Below, piece after piece: positions 1-6,579 of a DNA stretch of 10,740 bases. Every line of letters starts with the position of its first letter. Position 1 is the stretch's first letter. The DNA lies in the NCBI GenBank assembly GCA_947483025.1, contig CANKMK010000010.1, positions 1 through 10,740 of the forward strand. The letters run 5' to 3'. The notes below the pieces were generated by a model that worked only from the letters and a program-made list of their open reading frames with translations, did no database searches and had not been told where the DNA came from. Both the position numbers and the translations under genes were made by a program. The DNA comes from Chloroflexota bacterium. GTDB lineage: Bacteria; Chloroflexota; Limnocylindria; Limnocylindrales; Limnocylindraceae.

Positions 1-502
1 CAAGGTCGATCTGCTCGTCAACAACGCCGGCATCACCCGCGACACGCTCATCCTGCGCATGACCCCCGAGCAGTGGCGCGAGGTCATCGACACGAATCTC
101 TCGGGCGCCTTCTATATGACGAAGGCCGCGGTAAAGGAGATGCTGCGCGCCAAGAGCGGCCGCATCGTCAACATCACCAGCGTCTCGGGTCAGGCGGGGA
201 ACGCCGGCCAGGCGAATTACAGCTCGGCGAAGGCGGGCATGATCGGCCTCACCAAGGCAACCGCCCGCGAAGTGGCGAGCCGCGGCATCACCGTGAACGC
301 GGTGGCGCCAGGATTCATCGTCACCGAACTCACCGCCGACCTTCCTGACGCCATCAAAGAGGGTGTGAAGACCGCAACCCCGCTTGGCCGCTTCGGCGAG
401 CCACACGAGATCGCCGCGGCGGTGATCTACCTTGCGTCTCGCGAGGCCTCGTACGTCACCGGGCAGGTGCTCGGCGTCGACGGCGGCCTGGTGATGATGT
501 AG
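1..502 (+). CDS. fabG: 3-oxoacyl-[acyl-carrier-protein] reductase, 5'-truncated by window edge
   Basis: This is the C-terminal 166 residues of a cytosolic classical short-chain dehydrogenase, read in frame from base 2. FabG reduces 3-oxoacyl-ACP to 3-hydroxyacyl-ACP with NADPH in type II fatty-acid elongation. Seen in the sequence: the NNAG motif in the first codons, followed by ITRD; the active-site Asn in DTNLSG; the catalytic Ser in NITSVSG; the Tyr and Lys of the YxxxK motif (NYSSAK, Tyr codon at 218-220); the VNAVAPGFI loop; and a C-terminus ending VTGQVLGVDGGLVMM, typical of FabG. The Rossmann nucleotide-binding N-terminus (GxxxGxG) lies upstream of the window. The acpP gene that often follows fabG is absent here; the next gene is an LCP protein whose start overlaps this stop by one base. 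Another SDR with a different substrate is possible, but the ITRD and C-terminal signatures favour FabG. Confidence 0.93.
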   Translation, partial: KVDLLVNNAGITRDTLILRMTPEQWREVIDTNLSGAFYMTKAAVKEMLRAKSGRIVNITSVSGQAGNAGQANYSSAKAGMIGLTKATAREVASRGITVNAVAPGFIVTELTADLPDAIKEGVKTATPLGRFGEPHEIAAAVIYLASREASYVTGQVLGVDGGLVMM

Positions 503-1971
503 TGATTCGCACCGCCCGTCCATACGCTCTCGCCGTCACCCTGCTGGCGACAATCTTCGCCGCCACCGTCATCTGGGCGAGCACGCCGGTCAGCCCAGCT
601 GCTGCCACGCCAACCAACATCCTCGGCACCGACGGTCGCTACACGCTCCTCTTTCTCGGCAGTGACAAGCGTTGCGCTGGCTCACTGATCGACAAGACGG
701 CCGAGCGCTGCGGCGAAGGTGTGGTGAACGCGACCGACTGGACCTGGTCGGCGGCGAACGATAAGGCGGCGGGTGTACCACGCGATCAGCTCGGCTCCGA
801 GCGCACCGATGTGATCATGCTCCTTACGGTCGATCCGTTTAGTGGGCAGACCGCCGCGTACAGCATTCCGCGCGACCTCTACGGGTTCCCCTTGAAACCT
901 GCACTCGCCAAGTCGTTCTGCCGTGCCGGCTCCAAGATCTTCACCGACAAGATCAACGCCATGATCGTGCGCGCCCAGCAGTGCGCGCGCTCCAACATGA
1001 CGGCAAGCCAGCGCACCGCGTGGGACAAGAAGCTCGCCTGGGAGCGCAGCATCGTTGCGGCCGACCTCATGACGCAGAACCTTGCCTGGGGCCTCGGCAT
1101 CGAAATCGATGACTGGACCCTGACGACGTTCGGCACCGCCGACATCATGGGTGCCGTGCTCGACCGCATCGCCCCCGCCGACACGATCGTGCAGCTGAAC
1201 GAGAAGACGCGCTTCGCCGCCTGCCGCACCAACACCATCCGCAAGATCAAGGGGAGCGGCTCCACCTACACCGATCGCAACCTCGCCTCCAATGCCATGT
1301 ATGGCGACCTCCTCTTCCTGCGACCAGGCCGCGCCGACAACTACCCGAGCAGCAAGGTGATTGGCTGGAGCTACGCCAACTGCAAGGAGCCGGGTACCAC
1401 CAAAACCATCCGCACCACGAGCCCCTATTTCGTTGAAGGCTCGTGCGACATCACGATTCCACTGAGTGCCGCAACGAACGAGAGCTGCGCCTTCCGCGTG
1501 CCGAGCACCCTGTGGACCGGATTCGGCCGGTCGCGCAAGTACGACGATGTGGGGCCACGATCCTTGCGACACGCCCGACTCGTTGCCGGCATCACCTTAC
1601 GAGTCTTGGAGGCTGGGCGATTCCGTGCCGCCACACTCGCCTCCCTGATGAGTTTCCGTTGGTACAAGAAGGGACCACCACTCGTACGCGGCACCATTAC
1701 GAGTGCAAACGTTGAGGCGATCTTCAACGTGATCGCGTTCGCGCAACCGGCGCTTGCGCTCGGCCCCGATGTTGCGGGCGGTTGGAAGTCACTCCTGATG
1801 ACGGGCGGCGCGGACAGTGCAAAGAAGTGCGCACTAGCTGGGGCGAAGATGCGCTTTGCCCCAACGGCGTCGACGCTCGCCTCGACCATTAGCTGCACGA
1901 AGGCATGGCTGGCGCCGCACTTTGGGCCGGTGGCCGGTCACCTCAACGAAGGTCCACCCGTCGCGCCGTAG
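502..1971 (+). CDS. Secreted LytR-CpsA-Psr (LCP) family protein, cysteine-rich
   Basis: 489 residues from a GTG start that shares one base with the fabG stop (TAGTG), which suggests translational coupling. An N-terminal signal peptide or anchor is clear: two Arg, then a hydrophobic run at about residues 8-26, then an Ala/Pro-rich stretch. The LCP core follows: LFLGSD (50-55), ERTDVIMLLTVDP (100-112), SIPRDLYG (121-128), KINAM (150-154), and the late arginine cluster GRSRKYDD (342-349) with R353 and R356. In the family these Asp and Arg residues bind Mg2+ and the polyprenyl-pyrophosphate head group. LCP enzymes transfer undecaprenyl-linked glycopolymers to peptidoglycan or other acceptors outside the membrane. 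Unusual points are long insertions between core motifs (about 56-100 and 235-335), an extra C-terminal part (about 375-489) that I do not recognise, and ten cysteines (58, 70, 140, 161, 241, 294, 315, 329, 443, 465), an even number consistent with extracytoplasmic disulfides. The exact polymer is unknown. Confidence 0.82.
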   Translation: MIRTARPYALAVTLLATIFAATVIWASTPVSPAAATPTNILGTDGRYTLLFLGSDKRCAGSLIDKTAERCGEGVVNATDWTWSAANDKAAGVPRDQLGSERTDVIMLLTVDPFSGQTAAYSIPRDLYGFPLKPALAKSFCRAGSKIFTDKINAMIVRAQQCARSNMTASQRTAWDKKLAWERSIVAADLMTQNLAWGLGIEIDDWTLTTFGTADIMGAVLDRIAPADTIVQLNEKTRFAACRTNTIRKIKGSGSTYTDRNLASNAMYGDLLFLRPGRADNYPSSKVIGWSYANCKEPGTTKTIRTTSPYFVEGSCDITIPLSAATNESCAFRVPSTLWTGFGRSRKYDDVGPRSLRHARLVAGITLRVLEAGRFRAATLASLMSFRWYKKGPPLVRGTITSANVEAIFNVIAFAQPALALGPDVAGGWKSLLMTGGADSAKKCALAGAKMRFAPTASTLASTISCTKAWLAPHFGPVAGHLNEGPPVAP

Positions 1972-1987
1972 CGCGCCGTGCGTTGGT

Positions 1988-2005
1988 TCGCCGCTTAGGC
2001 GGCGA
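1988..2005. terminator. GC-rich hairpin between convergent genes, candidate bidirectional terminator
   Basis: A perfect 7-bp inverted repeat, TCGCCGC (1988-1994) and GCGGCGA (1999-2005), flanks a 4-base loop. It sits where the LCP gene (ending 1971) and the transporter gene (ending 1995 on the minus strand) converge, and the transporter's stop codon lies in the loop. No T-rich tract follows on either strand, so this is not a textbook intrinsic terminator. It could act as a weak or factor-assisted bidirectional terminator, or protect mRNA 3' ends. Confidence 0.35.
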
Positions 2006-3260
2006 GGCCGAGAACGTTGACCACCACGATCCCGACGTTGAGGATCGCGAGGATCGCCACAGAACCCCAGCCGACCAGGCGGAGCCAGCGTGGCGACGCG
2101 TGCTCGCCAAGGAGCGACTTGCTGCTCGTGAGCTTCACGATGAAGGCGAGCACGATCGGCAGGAAGAGCCCCTGCAGATACTGGCTGCTGATGATCGCGC
2201 CGATTGGGTTCAGCCCAGGGAGCATCACCACGATCGCACCCACGGCCAAGATCGCCGTGAAGATGCCGTAGAAGATCGGCGCCTCACTCAGGCGCTTGTC
2301 GACACCCGATTCAAAGCCGAACGCTTCGGAGAGGGCGAAGGCGGTGGTGAGCGGCATGATCGCCATCGCCAACAGGCTCGCCCCAAAGAGTCCAGCGCCA
2401 AAGAGAATCTTCGAGAACTCTCCGGCGAGCGGCTCAAGGGCGACCGCCGCCTCAGCTGCTGAACCGATCGGCTTACCGAGTGATCCAAGCGCAACCGCCG
2501 TCGCGATCACCACACAGGCGGCGATGAAGTTCGTCCAGATCGAGCCAAGGATCGCGTCGGCGCGCGCGGCACCGAGCTCTTCGACGCCGATCCCTTTCTC
2601 GGCAACGGCAGACTGCAGATAGAACTGCATGTACGGCGTGACGGTTGTACCGACCACCGCCACCAGCAGGAGCATCTCAGCTCCCGAAACACCAGCAAGG
2701 CTTGGCGTCGTGAGCGATGAGGCGACCGCCGCCCAGTTTGGATTCGCCAAGAGTGCGGCGGCGATGTACGCCAAGAAGACGGCGGTAAGCGCCAAGAAGA
2801 TTCGCTCCACGCTGCGATAACTGCCGTAGACCACGAGCAGCCACACGATGAGAGCGGAGAGTGGTGCGGTGAGCAGGATCGGCACGTTGAAGATCGCCAT
2901 CGCCGATGCGGCACCGGCTACGTTGGCCACGGTGTTCGCAAGATTTGCGAGCAACAGCACGATCATGGCGAAGAGTGCCCAGCGCACGCCGAAGCGCTCG
3001 CGGATCAGATCGGAGAGACCTTGGCCAGTCACCACGCCCAGGCGTGCAACCGACTCTTGGACGAGGGCGAGCAGGAGTGCGGTGAGCGGCAGGATCCACA
3101 GGAAGCGCAAGCCGGTCTGCGAGCCGAGGGTGGCGTAGGTGGTGATACCACCCGCGTCGTTCCCGGCAACGCCGGCGATCAGGCCCGGCCCAACGACGGC
3201 CAAGAAGGCGAGCGGGCCACGGCGACGGCGGAAGAGCTCGCGCAGGCGAAGGTTAGCCAC
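1995..3260 (-). CDS. Nramp-superfamily divalent cation transporter, NRMT-like (probable Mg2+ or Mn2+ uptake)
   Basis: 421 residues, an integral membrane protein with about 11 hydrophobic segments. The GTG start at 3260-3258 was chosen because the Nramp fold begins right after it (basic stretch 5-14, then TM1 from about 17). Extending upstream would only read the end of the preceding gene in another frame. An AAGAAGAG stretch lies about 12 bases upstream. TM1 reads GPGLIAG then NDAGG (34-38), where canonical Nramps have DPGN. TM6 reads GTTVTPYMQFYLQ (204-216), where canonical Nramps have MPH. The general fold signatures (TM1 start, QES in TM2, TM6 QFYLQS) are kept. Loss of the metal-liganding motif with its methionine suggests the Nramp-related magnesium transporter group; this substrate assignment is inference. 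The gene overlaps the stop of the upstream MgtE_N/CBS gene by 8 bases, so the two are very likely cotranscribed and translationally coupled. Mn2+/Fe2+ transport remains possible. Confidence 0.85.
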   Translation of the reverse strand: MANLRLRELFRRRRGPLAFLAVVGPGLIAGVAGNDAGGITTYATLGSQTGLRFLWILPLTALLLALVQESVARLGVVTGQGLSDLIRERFGVRWALFAMIVLLLANLANTVANVAGAASAMAIFNVPILLTAPLSALIVWLLVVYGSYRSVERIFLALTAVFLAYIAAALLANPNWAAVASSLTTPSLAGVSGAEMLLLVAVVGTTVTPYMQFYLQSAVAEKGIGVEELGAARADAILGSIWTNFIAACVVIATAVALGSLGKPIGSAAEAAVALEPLAGEFSKILFGAGLFGASLLAMAIMPLTTAFALSEAFGFESGVDKRLSEAPIFYGIFTAILAVGAIVVMLPGLNPIGAIISSQYLQGLFLPIVLAFIVKLTSSKSLLGEHASPRWLRLVGWGSVAILAILNVGIVVVNVLGLAA

Positions 3261-4626
3261 GCTTCGCCGCACTCTTCTTGCGCGGTGCCGACTTGCGTGG
3301 CTTGGCGGCGGCCTTTGGGCCACGCTTTGTTGCACGTGCTGGGAGCTCTTGCGGTCCCGCCGCGGCAATGCTGTCGGCATGCAGGCGGCGCGGCATCTCG
3401 CGGCGCCACTCTTCCGGAAGCACGTCCCAGAGAGCGTCGCTCACGGTGATCACGCCCATGAGGCGGTGCGTCTGGTCAACCACCGGCACCGCAACCAGGC
3501 CGTACCGCGTGACGACACGGGCGACCTCGTCTGAGTGGGCGAGCAACTCGACCGCGACCGGCTCGTCTTCCATCAGCTCGCTAATCGGTGTGGCGGGAGC
3601 GGCCAGGATGAGGTCGCGCAGCGTCACCTCGCCCAGAAGGCGTCGCTTGCCATCGACCACGTACACGGCGAACGCCACTTCGGCGTCGGGCTCGTGACGG
3701 CGAATCGCTGCGAGCGCCTCTGCGACGGTGGCCTGCGGACGCAACGCCACATGCTCGGTCGTCATGAGGCCACCAGCGCTCTTCTCTGGGTGCGCAAGCA
3801 GCTCCTGCACATCGTCGCGCTCCTCTTTCGTCATCAGGCGCAAGATCTCCTTGCGGCTCAGCGGTGAAAGTTCAGCAACCGCGTCGGCCGCCTCGTCGGG
3901 GCTCATCTCTTCCAACAGATCGGCGGCGCGCTCTGGCTCCAGGTCTTCGAGCAGATCCGTTCGCGTCTCTGGCTCTAGCTCCTCGAGCGCTTCGGCGGCA
4001 ACCTCTTCGTCAAGGGTGTTGAAGATGTCGGCGCGGTCGCGTGGCGTGAGCTGATCAACGATCGTCGCGAGGTCGGCCGGATGCAGCTCTGAGAGACCGG
4101 CGTGTGGCACGCGGAGGCGAACGCTGGCAATGGTGGAGCCGAGCGGATCAACATCCTCCCAATCAATGTACGAGGCGACGCGCGACTGCTCGCCAGAGAG
4201 TCGGTCGACCCAGCTGTCTGGGAGGCCGAGGCGGCGCAACAGTCCGGCGGTGCCTACGTCGACGGCAACGAGGCGCATCGCTCCTTCGACGAAGTCGAGG
4301 ATCACGTCATTGGCGCGCACCACCTTGCGGCCGTCAATGTCTACGATCTGCTTATCGAGCAGGTCGCCCTTAAGCAGAATCTCATCGTCACGGCGGCGGA
4401 AGCGGCTGATGTTCACGCGCGTCGCCGAGATGGTGGCCCCGGCGGCGTCCATGCGCTCCACGCTGCTCCAGCCCAGGTAGATGCGGCGTCGTCCGGTTCG
4501 GACCACGAGCCCGGTGATTGGGGGGTGGCTGGTGCCGACGGCGGCGATCAGGTCGTCGATGACGCCGATCGCGTCGGCGCTGCTGTCGAGTACTGGTCGT
4601 CCAATGAGTCGTGAGAGGTGGAGCAT
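3253..4626 (-). CDS. PRC-barrel / MgtE N-domain / CBS-pair protein, soluble cation-sensing partner
   Basis: 457 residues with no membrane segment. The ATG at 4626 is preferred over an in-frame TTG at 4638 because the TTG overlaps a strong ribosome site (GGAGGG, 4 bases before the ATG). Domains in order: a PRC-barrel-like region (about 1-75, starting LHLSRLIGRPV), a second PRC-like unit (about 85-145), the helical MgtE_N superhelix (about 175-280, with repeats such as LEELEPE, LEDLEPERAADLLEEM and HPEKSAGGLMTTE), then two CBS domains (about 286-345 and 349-405). It ends in a Lys/Arg/Ala/Pro-rich tail (430-457). In MgtE channels the N and CBS domains bind Mg2+ and close the pore; here the MgtE membrane domain is missing and an Nramp-like transporter gene follows with overlapping ends. 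I infer that it senses Mg2+ (or nucleotide) and gates or regulates that transporter. The tail could bind nucleic acid or membrane lipid. Confidence 0.85.
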   Translation of the reverse strand: MLHLSRLIGRPVLDSSADAIGVIDDLIAAVGTSHPPITGLVVRTGRRRIYLGWSSVERMDAAGATISATRVNISRFRRRDDEILLKGDLLDKQIVDIDGRKVVRANDVILDFVEGAMRLVAVDVGTAGLLRRLGLPDSWVDRLSGEQSRVASYIDWEDVDPLGSTIASVRLRVPHAGLSELHPADLATIVDQLTPRDRADIFNTLDEEVAAEALEELEPETRTDLLEDLEPERAADLLEEMSPDEAADAVAELSPLSRKEILRLMTKEERDDVQELLAHPEKSAGGLMTTEHVALRPQATVAEALAAIRRHEPDAEVAFAVYVVDGKRRLLGEVTLRDLILAAPATPISELMEDEPVAVELLAHSDEVARVVTRYGLVAVPVVDQTHRLMGVITVSDALWDVLPEEWRREMPRRLHADSIAAAGPQELPARATKRGPKAAAKPRKSAPRKKSAAKRG

Positions 4627-4630
4627 GCTG

Positions 4631-4636
4631 CCCTCC
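4631..4636 (-). promoter_or_regulatory. Ribosome binding site deciding the MgtE_N/CBS start
   Basis: On the minus strand this reads GGAGGG, followed by CAGC and then ATG at 4626. An in-frame TTG at 4638 would place the ribosome site inside the coding region, so the ATG is the likely start. Confidence 0.75.
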
Positions 4637-4668
4637 AATGCTGTGCGCCGGCTCCTGCGGTCACGAGG

Positions 4669-4674
4669 AGTCTA
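4669..4674 (-). promoter_or_regulatory. Candidate -10 element for the cation-transport operon
   Basis: The minus strand reads TAGACT, a good match to a TAnnnT -10 box. It would start transcription near 4662 and give a leader of about 36 bases before the MgtE_N/CBS ATG. No convincing -35 hexamer is seen. It lies 21 bases from the oppositely directed TACCCT, so the 81-base region between the genes would hold two divergent promoters. Confidence 0.4.
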
Positions 4675-4695
4675 CGCGGGAGCCCCTGCTCGCGC

Positions 4696-4701
4696 TACCC
4701 T
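4696..4701 (+). promoter_or_regulatory. Candidate -10 element of a leaderless transcript
   Basis: TACCCT ends exactly six bases before the ATG at 4708. This spacing puts the transcription start at or next to the A of the start codon, the arrangement of leaderless genes in actinobacteria and other high-GC groups. No Shine-Dalgarno sequence is seen before this ATG, which supports the idea. No clear -35 box is present. Confidence 0.5.
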
Positions 4702-4707
4702 GACCCT

Positions 4708-5604
4708 ATGCCTGAATCAACATCGACCCGCCGTCGTGCCCGCTCCCTCGCCACTGCACGCCTCGCCGCCCTCACCGATACGGCGGCCGAGTTTGGCGAA
4801 GTTGAGGTCTCGCGCCCCTGGGCGGAGACGATCGTCGCCGTTGCCGTAGCGGCCGGTGTCGCCCACTTTGCGACTGGCCCAGGCACCGTCTTGGCTGGCG
4901 CCGGTGCCGCCCTGCTCGGAGCGGTCGGGGTAAACGCCGTCCGACGCGCTGAGGTTCGTGACCTGCCCGTAGGCGCCGAGGTTGTACTCGGTGGCCTCAT
5001 CGCCCTCGCCATTGCCGGCGTGGTGCGCCTCGTCCCCACGGGGATCGGTGCGGTGATCGCGATTACCGCCGGGATCGGCATCCTGCGCGCAGTCATCGAG
5101 TGGGAGCTACGCCTGCGTCGCAGCAGCAACGGCTCGCTGCACCGCGATCGCGTGGTCAGCCTGGCGGTCTTCACCCTGGTTCTCTTCGCCGCCTCGATCG
5201 GCATCTCGGCCCTGGTCCCAGGAGTCGTAACGCTCCCAGGCACACCATCGGCGCGCCCTGATCCCGTTGGACCCCTCGCCGTTCTCGCCGTCGGTATCGG
5301 CAGCGCGACCGTCGCGGCCCTCCTTGCCGCAGGCATGTCAAGCCTTCGACGTGAGCGAACGTCGGCGATCGTGCGTGATGCCCTTGGGGCTGCCGCCTTG
5401 AACGGCGCCGCCTCGATCCTCTTCGCCAGCGTCGGTGTCGCGCGGCTCGCTGGGCCAGCCGGCCTCGCCGTCCTCTTCTATGCCCGAGAGATCTGGGCTG
5501 CAACCCCCGAAGGGGAGCGCCGCGATCCACGCCTGATCTTCGAAATCCTCGCACTCACGCTCGCCACGGGGGTCGCCCTCATCTGGATCGGGGTCGGTCG
5601 CTAG
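4708..5604 (+). CDS. Polytopic membrane protein of unknown function
   Basis: 298 residues that I do not assign to a known family. The ATG at 4708 was chosen over upstream in-frame codons because it follows a TACCCT box at leaderless spacing and because the upstream region would encode an unlikely Cys/Pro/Arg-rich stretch. The N-terminus is basic and Ser/Thr-rich (TSTRRRARS) and cytosolic by the positive-inside rule. About eight hydrophobic segments follow, near residues 41-57, 59-78, 89-108, 111-130, 149-170, 187-209, 226-259 (one or two) and 276-297. Basic loops at 133-149 (LRLRRSSNG, HRDR) and 211-218 (SSLRRER) are probably cytosolic, and a Pro-rich loop lies at 171-188. There are no cysteines and no obvious catalytic or ion-binding motif. 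It is transcribed away from the cation-transport operon and probably shares a regulatory region with it. It ends 71 bases before the TPR gene, which has its own promoter-like box. Confidence 0.8.
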   Translation: MPESTSTRRRARSLATARLAALTDTAAEFGEVEVSRPWAETIVAVAVAAGVAHFATGPGTVLAGAGAALLGAVGVNAVRRAEVRDLPVGAEVVLGGLIALAIAGVVRLVPTGIGAVIAITAGIGILRAVIEWELRLRRSSNGSLHRDRVVSLAVFTLVLFAASIGISALVPGVVTLPGTPSARPDPVGPLAVLAVGIGSATVAALLAAGMSSLRRERTSAIVRDALGAAALNGAASILFASVGVARLAGPAGLAVLFYAREIWAATPEGERRDPRLIFEILALTLATGVALIWIGVGR

Positions 5605-5618
5605 CGATCGGCTATCCT
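5598..5618 (+). promoter_or_regulatory. Candidate promoter with adjoining 10-bp palindrome, upstream of the TPR gene
   Basis: TATCCT at 5613-5618 resembles a -10 box and would start transcription near 5625, giving a leader of about 50 bases. Five bases upstream of the box, overlapping the previous gene's stop codon, is the perfect palindrome TCGCTAGCGA (5598-5607), followed by CGATCG. A palindrome at the -35 position could be an operator, though a 10-base palindrome is not rare in GC-rich DNA. It probably drives the TPR gene and those downstream. Confidence 0.4.
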
Positions 5619-5663
5619 TCCGCAACAGCAGAGCGGGGGGCAACAGCCCGCATGCGCTTTATT

Positions 5664-5670
5664 GAGGAGG
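5664..5670 (+). promoter_or_regulatory. Strong ribosome binding site deciding the TPR-gene start
   Basis: GAGGAGG lies five bases (AGCCC) before the GTG at 5676. An in-frame ATG at 5652 would translate this site as a run of Glu codons and has no ribosome site of its own, so GTG 5676 is the likely start. Confidence 0.75.
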
Positions 5671-5675
5671 AGCCC

Positions 5676-6554
5676 GTGACCCTCGCCAACGAGACCCCAA
5701 CCACCCAGAAGCCGAGCCGCACCGCCAAGGAGCAGGCTGACATCGCGTTGAAGGCCGCCTCCGAAGGGCGCTGGAAGGATGCGAGCGAAGCGAACACGGC
5801 GATCCTCGCCCTCGGCGACACCATTAAGGTGGAGGAGCGCGTTGAGGCGCAGAACCGACTCGCCAAGTGCCTCTGGGAGCAGGGCGACCTCGCCGGCTCG
5901 AAGAAGGAGTACCAGGCAACCCTCGCCCTCGACCCACTCAATCGCATTGCGGAGCGCAATCTTGAGCGCCTCAAGGGACTAATCAAGCAGGTCGGCAAGA
6001 AGACGACCGCAAGCACCGAAGGGGCAACGACGCCTGCCGGCATCTTCATTCAAGAGGCGGGCACCACCGGGTTCGCCGCCCTGACGAATGTTGCCGACGC
6101 TGGCACCCTCGCGCAGGTAAACCCAGGCGACTCGGTTGAGTTGATCGTTCTCGGCAATCGACTGATCGCCAAGGCGAACGGCGTTGAGATCGGCCGGGTT
6201 GAGCCACGCATCGCTGCGCGACTCGTGAAGCTCATCGGCGACGGCAACACCTACACCTCAGGGATCACCTCGATCAGCGGTGGCGACATCCGCATCATCA
6301 TTCGCGAAGAGCACGTCAGCGCCGGCAATGTTGGCAAGGTCTCCTTCCCAACCGCCACGCGCACCAGCGACGAGCGCCCATACACGAAGGGCTCGTTCTT
6401 CCGCGATGACGAGGGCTTCGGCGACGATGATGAGGATACGTACGAAGAGGAGACGCCGGCCGCAGAGCGACCAAGCGTTGAGCCGCCAGAGAAGACCTCT
6501 GACGACGCATTCCTTCCCGAGAGCGAAGAGGCTGGCGGCAACAACGACGATTAG
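5676..6554 (+). CDS. TPR protein with HIRAN-like middle region and acidic C-terminal tail
   Basis: 292 residues from GTG, preceded by GAGGAGG at ideal spacing. There is no signal peptide or membrane segment, so it is cytosolic. Residues about 16-100 are helical and TPR-like: ADIALKAASEGRWKDA, then AQNRLAKCLWEQGDLAGSKKEYQATLALDPLN, matching the small/large residue pattern and the terminal DP of TPR units; they probably mediate protein contacts. Residues about 120-212 look like a small beta barrel: VNPGDSVELI (148-157), a short strand with NGVEIGRVEPRIAARLVKLI (168-187), then GDGNTYTSG and DIRIIIRE. The order 'PGD - strand - G.xIG.vxxRxAxxL - gn - x' is reminiscent of HIRAN domains, which bind DNA ends in helicase-associated proteins; this is a weak visual match. 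Residues 243-292 are strongly acidic (GDDDED and EEE runs), as in disordered tails of nucleic-acid mimics or chaperone partners. The next gene starts 25 bases on, suggesting a shared transcript. Confidence 0.78.
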   Translation: MTLANETPTTQKPSRTAKEQADIALKAASEGRWKDASEANTAILALGDTIKVEERVEAQNRLAKCLWEQGDLAGSKKEYQATLALDPLNRIAERNLERLKGLIKQVGKKTTASTEGATTPAGIFIQEAGTTGFAALTNVADAGTLAQVNPGDSVELIVLGNRLIAKANGVEIGRVEPRIAARLVKLIGDGNTYTSGITSISGGDIRIIIREEHVSAGNVGKVSFPTATRTSDERPYTKGSFFRDDEGFGDDDEDTYEEETPAAERPSVEPPEKTSDDAFLPESEEAGGNNDD

Positions 6555-6579
6555 TCGAAAGTAGGCGGAGGGCGTTCAC

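Noticed and set aside
682..1572. 296-residue open frame antisense to the LCP gene
   Set aside because: Low-complexity Gly/Ala/Arg composition typical of antisense frames in GC-rich DNA; the plus strand carries clear LCP motifs throughout.
3261..3380. Upstream extension of the Nramp-like gene by 40 codons to an earlier start
   Set aside because: The extension is Arg/Ser/Pro-rich and is simply the alternate frame of the MgtE_N/CBS tail; the GTG at 3260 overlaps the upstream stop as expected for coupled genes.
4618..4707. Upstream in-frame start for the membrane protein gene
   Set aside because: It would overlap the divergent gene's start and ribosome site and add a Cys/Pro/Arg-rich stretch unlike the mature protein; ATG 4708 has a leaderless promoter spacing.
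4695..5336. 213-residue open frame antisense to the membrane protein gene
   Set aside because: Ala/Thr/Arg/Pro-rich translation without motifs; the opposite strand shows regular hydrophobic segments.
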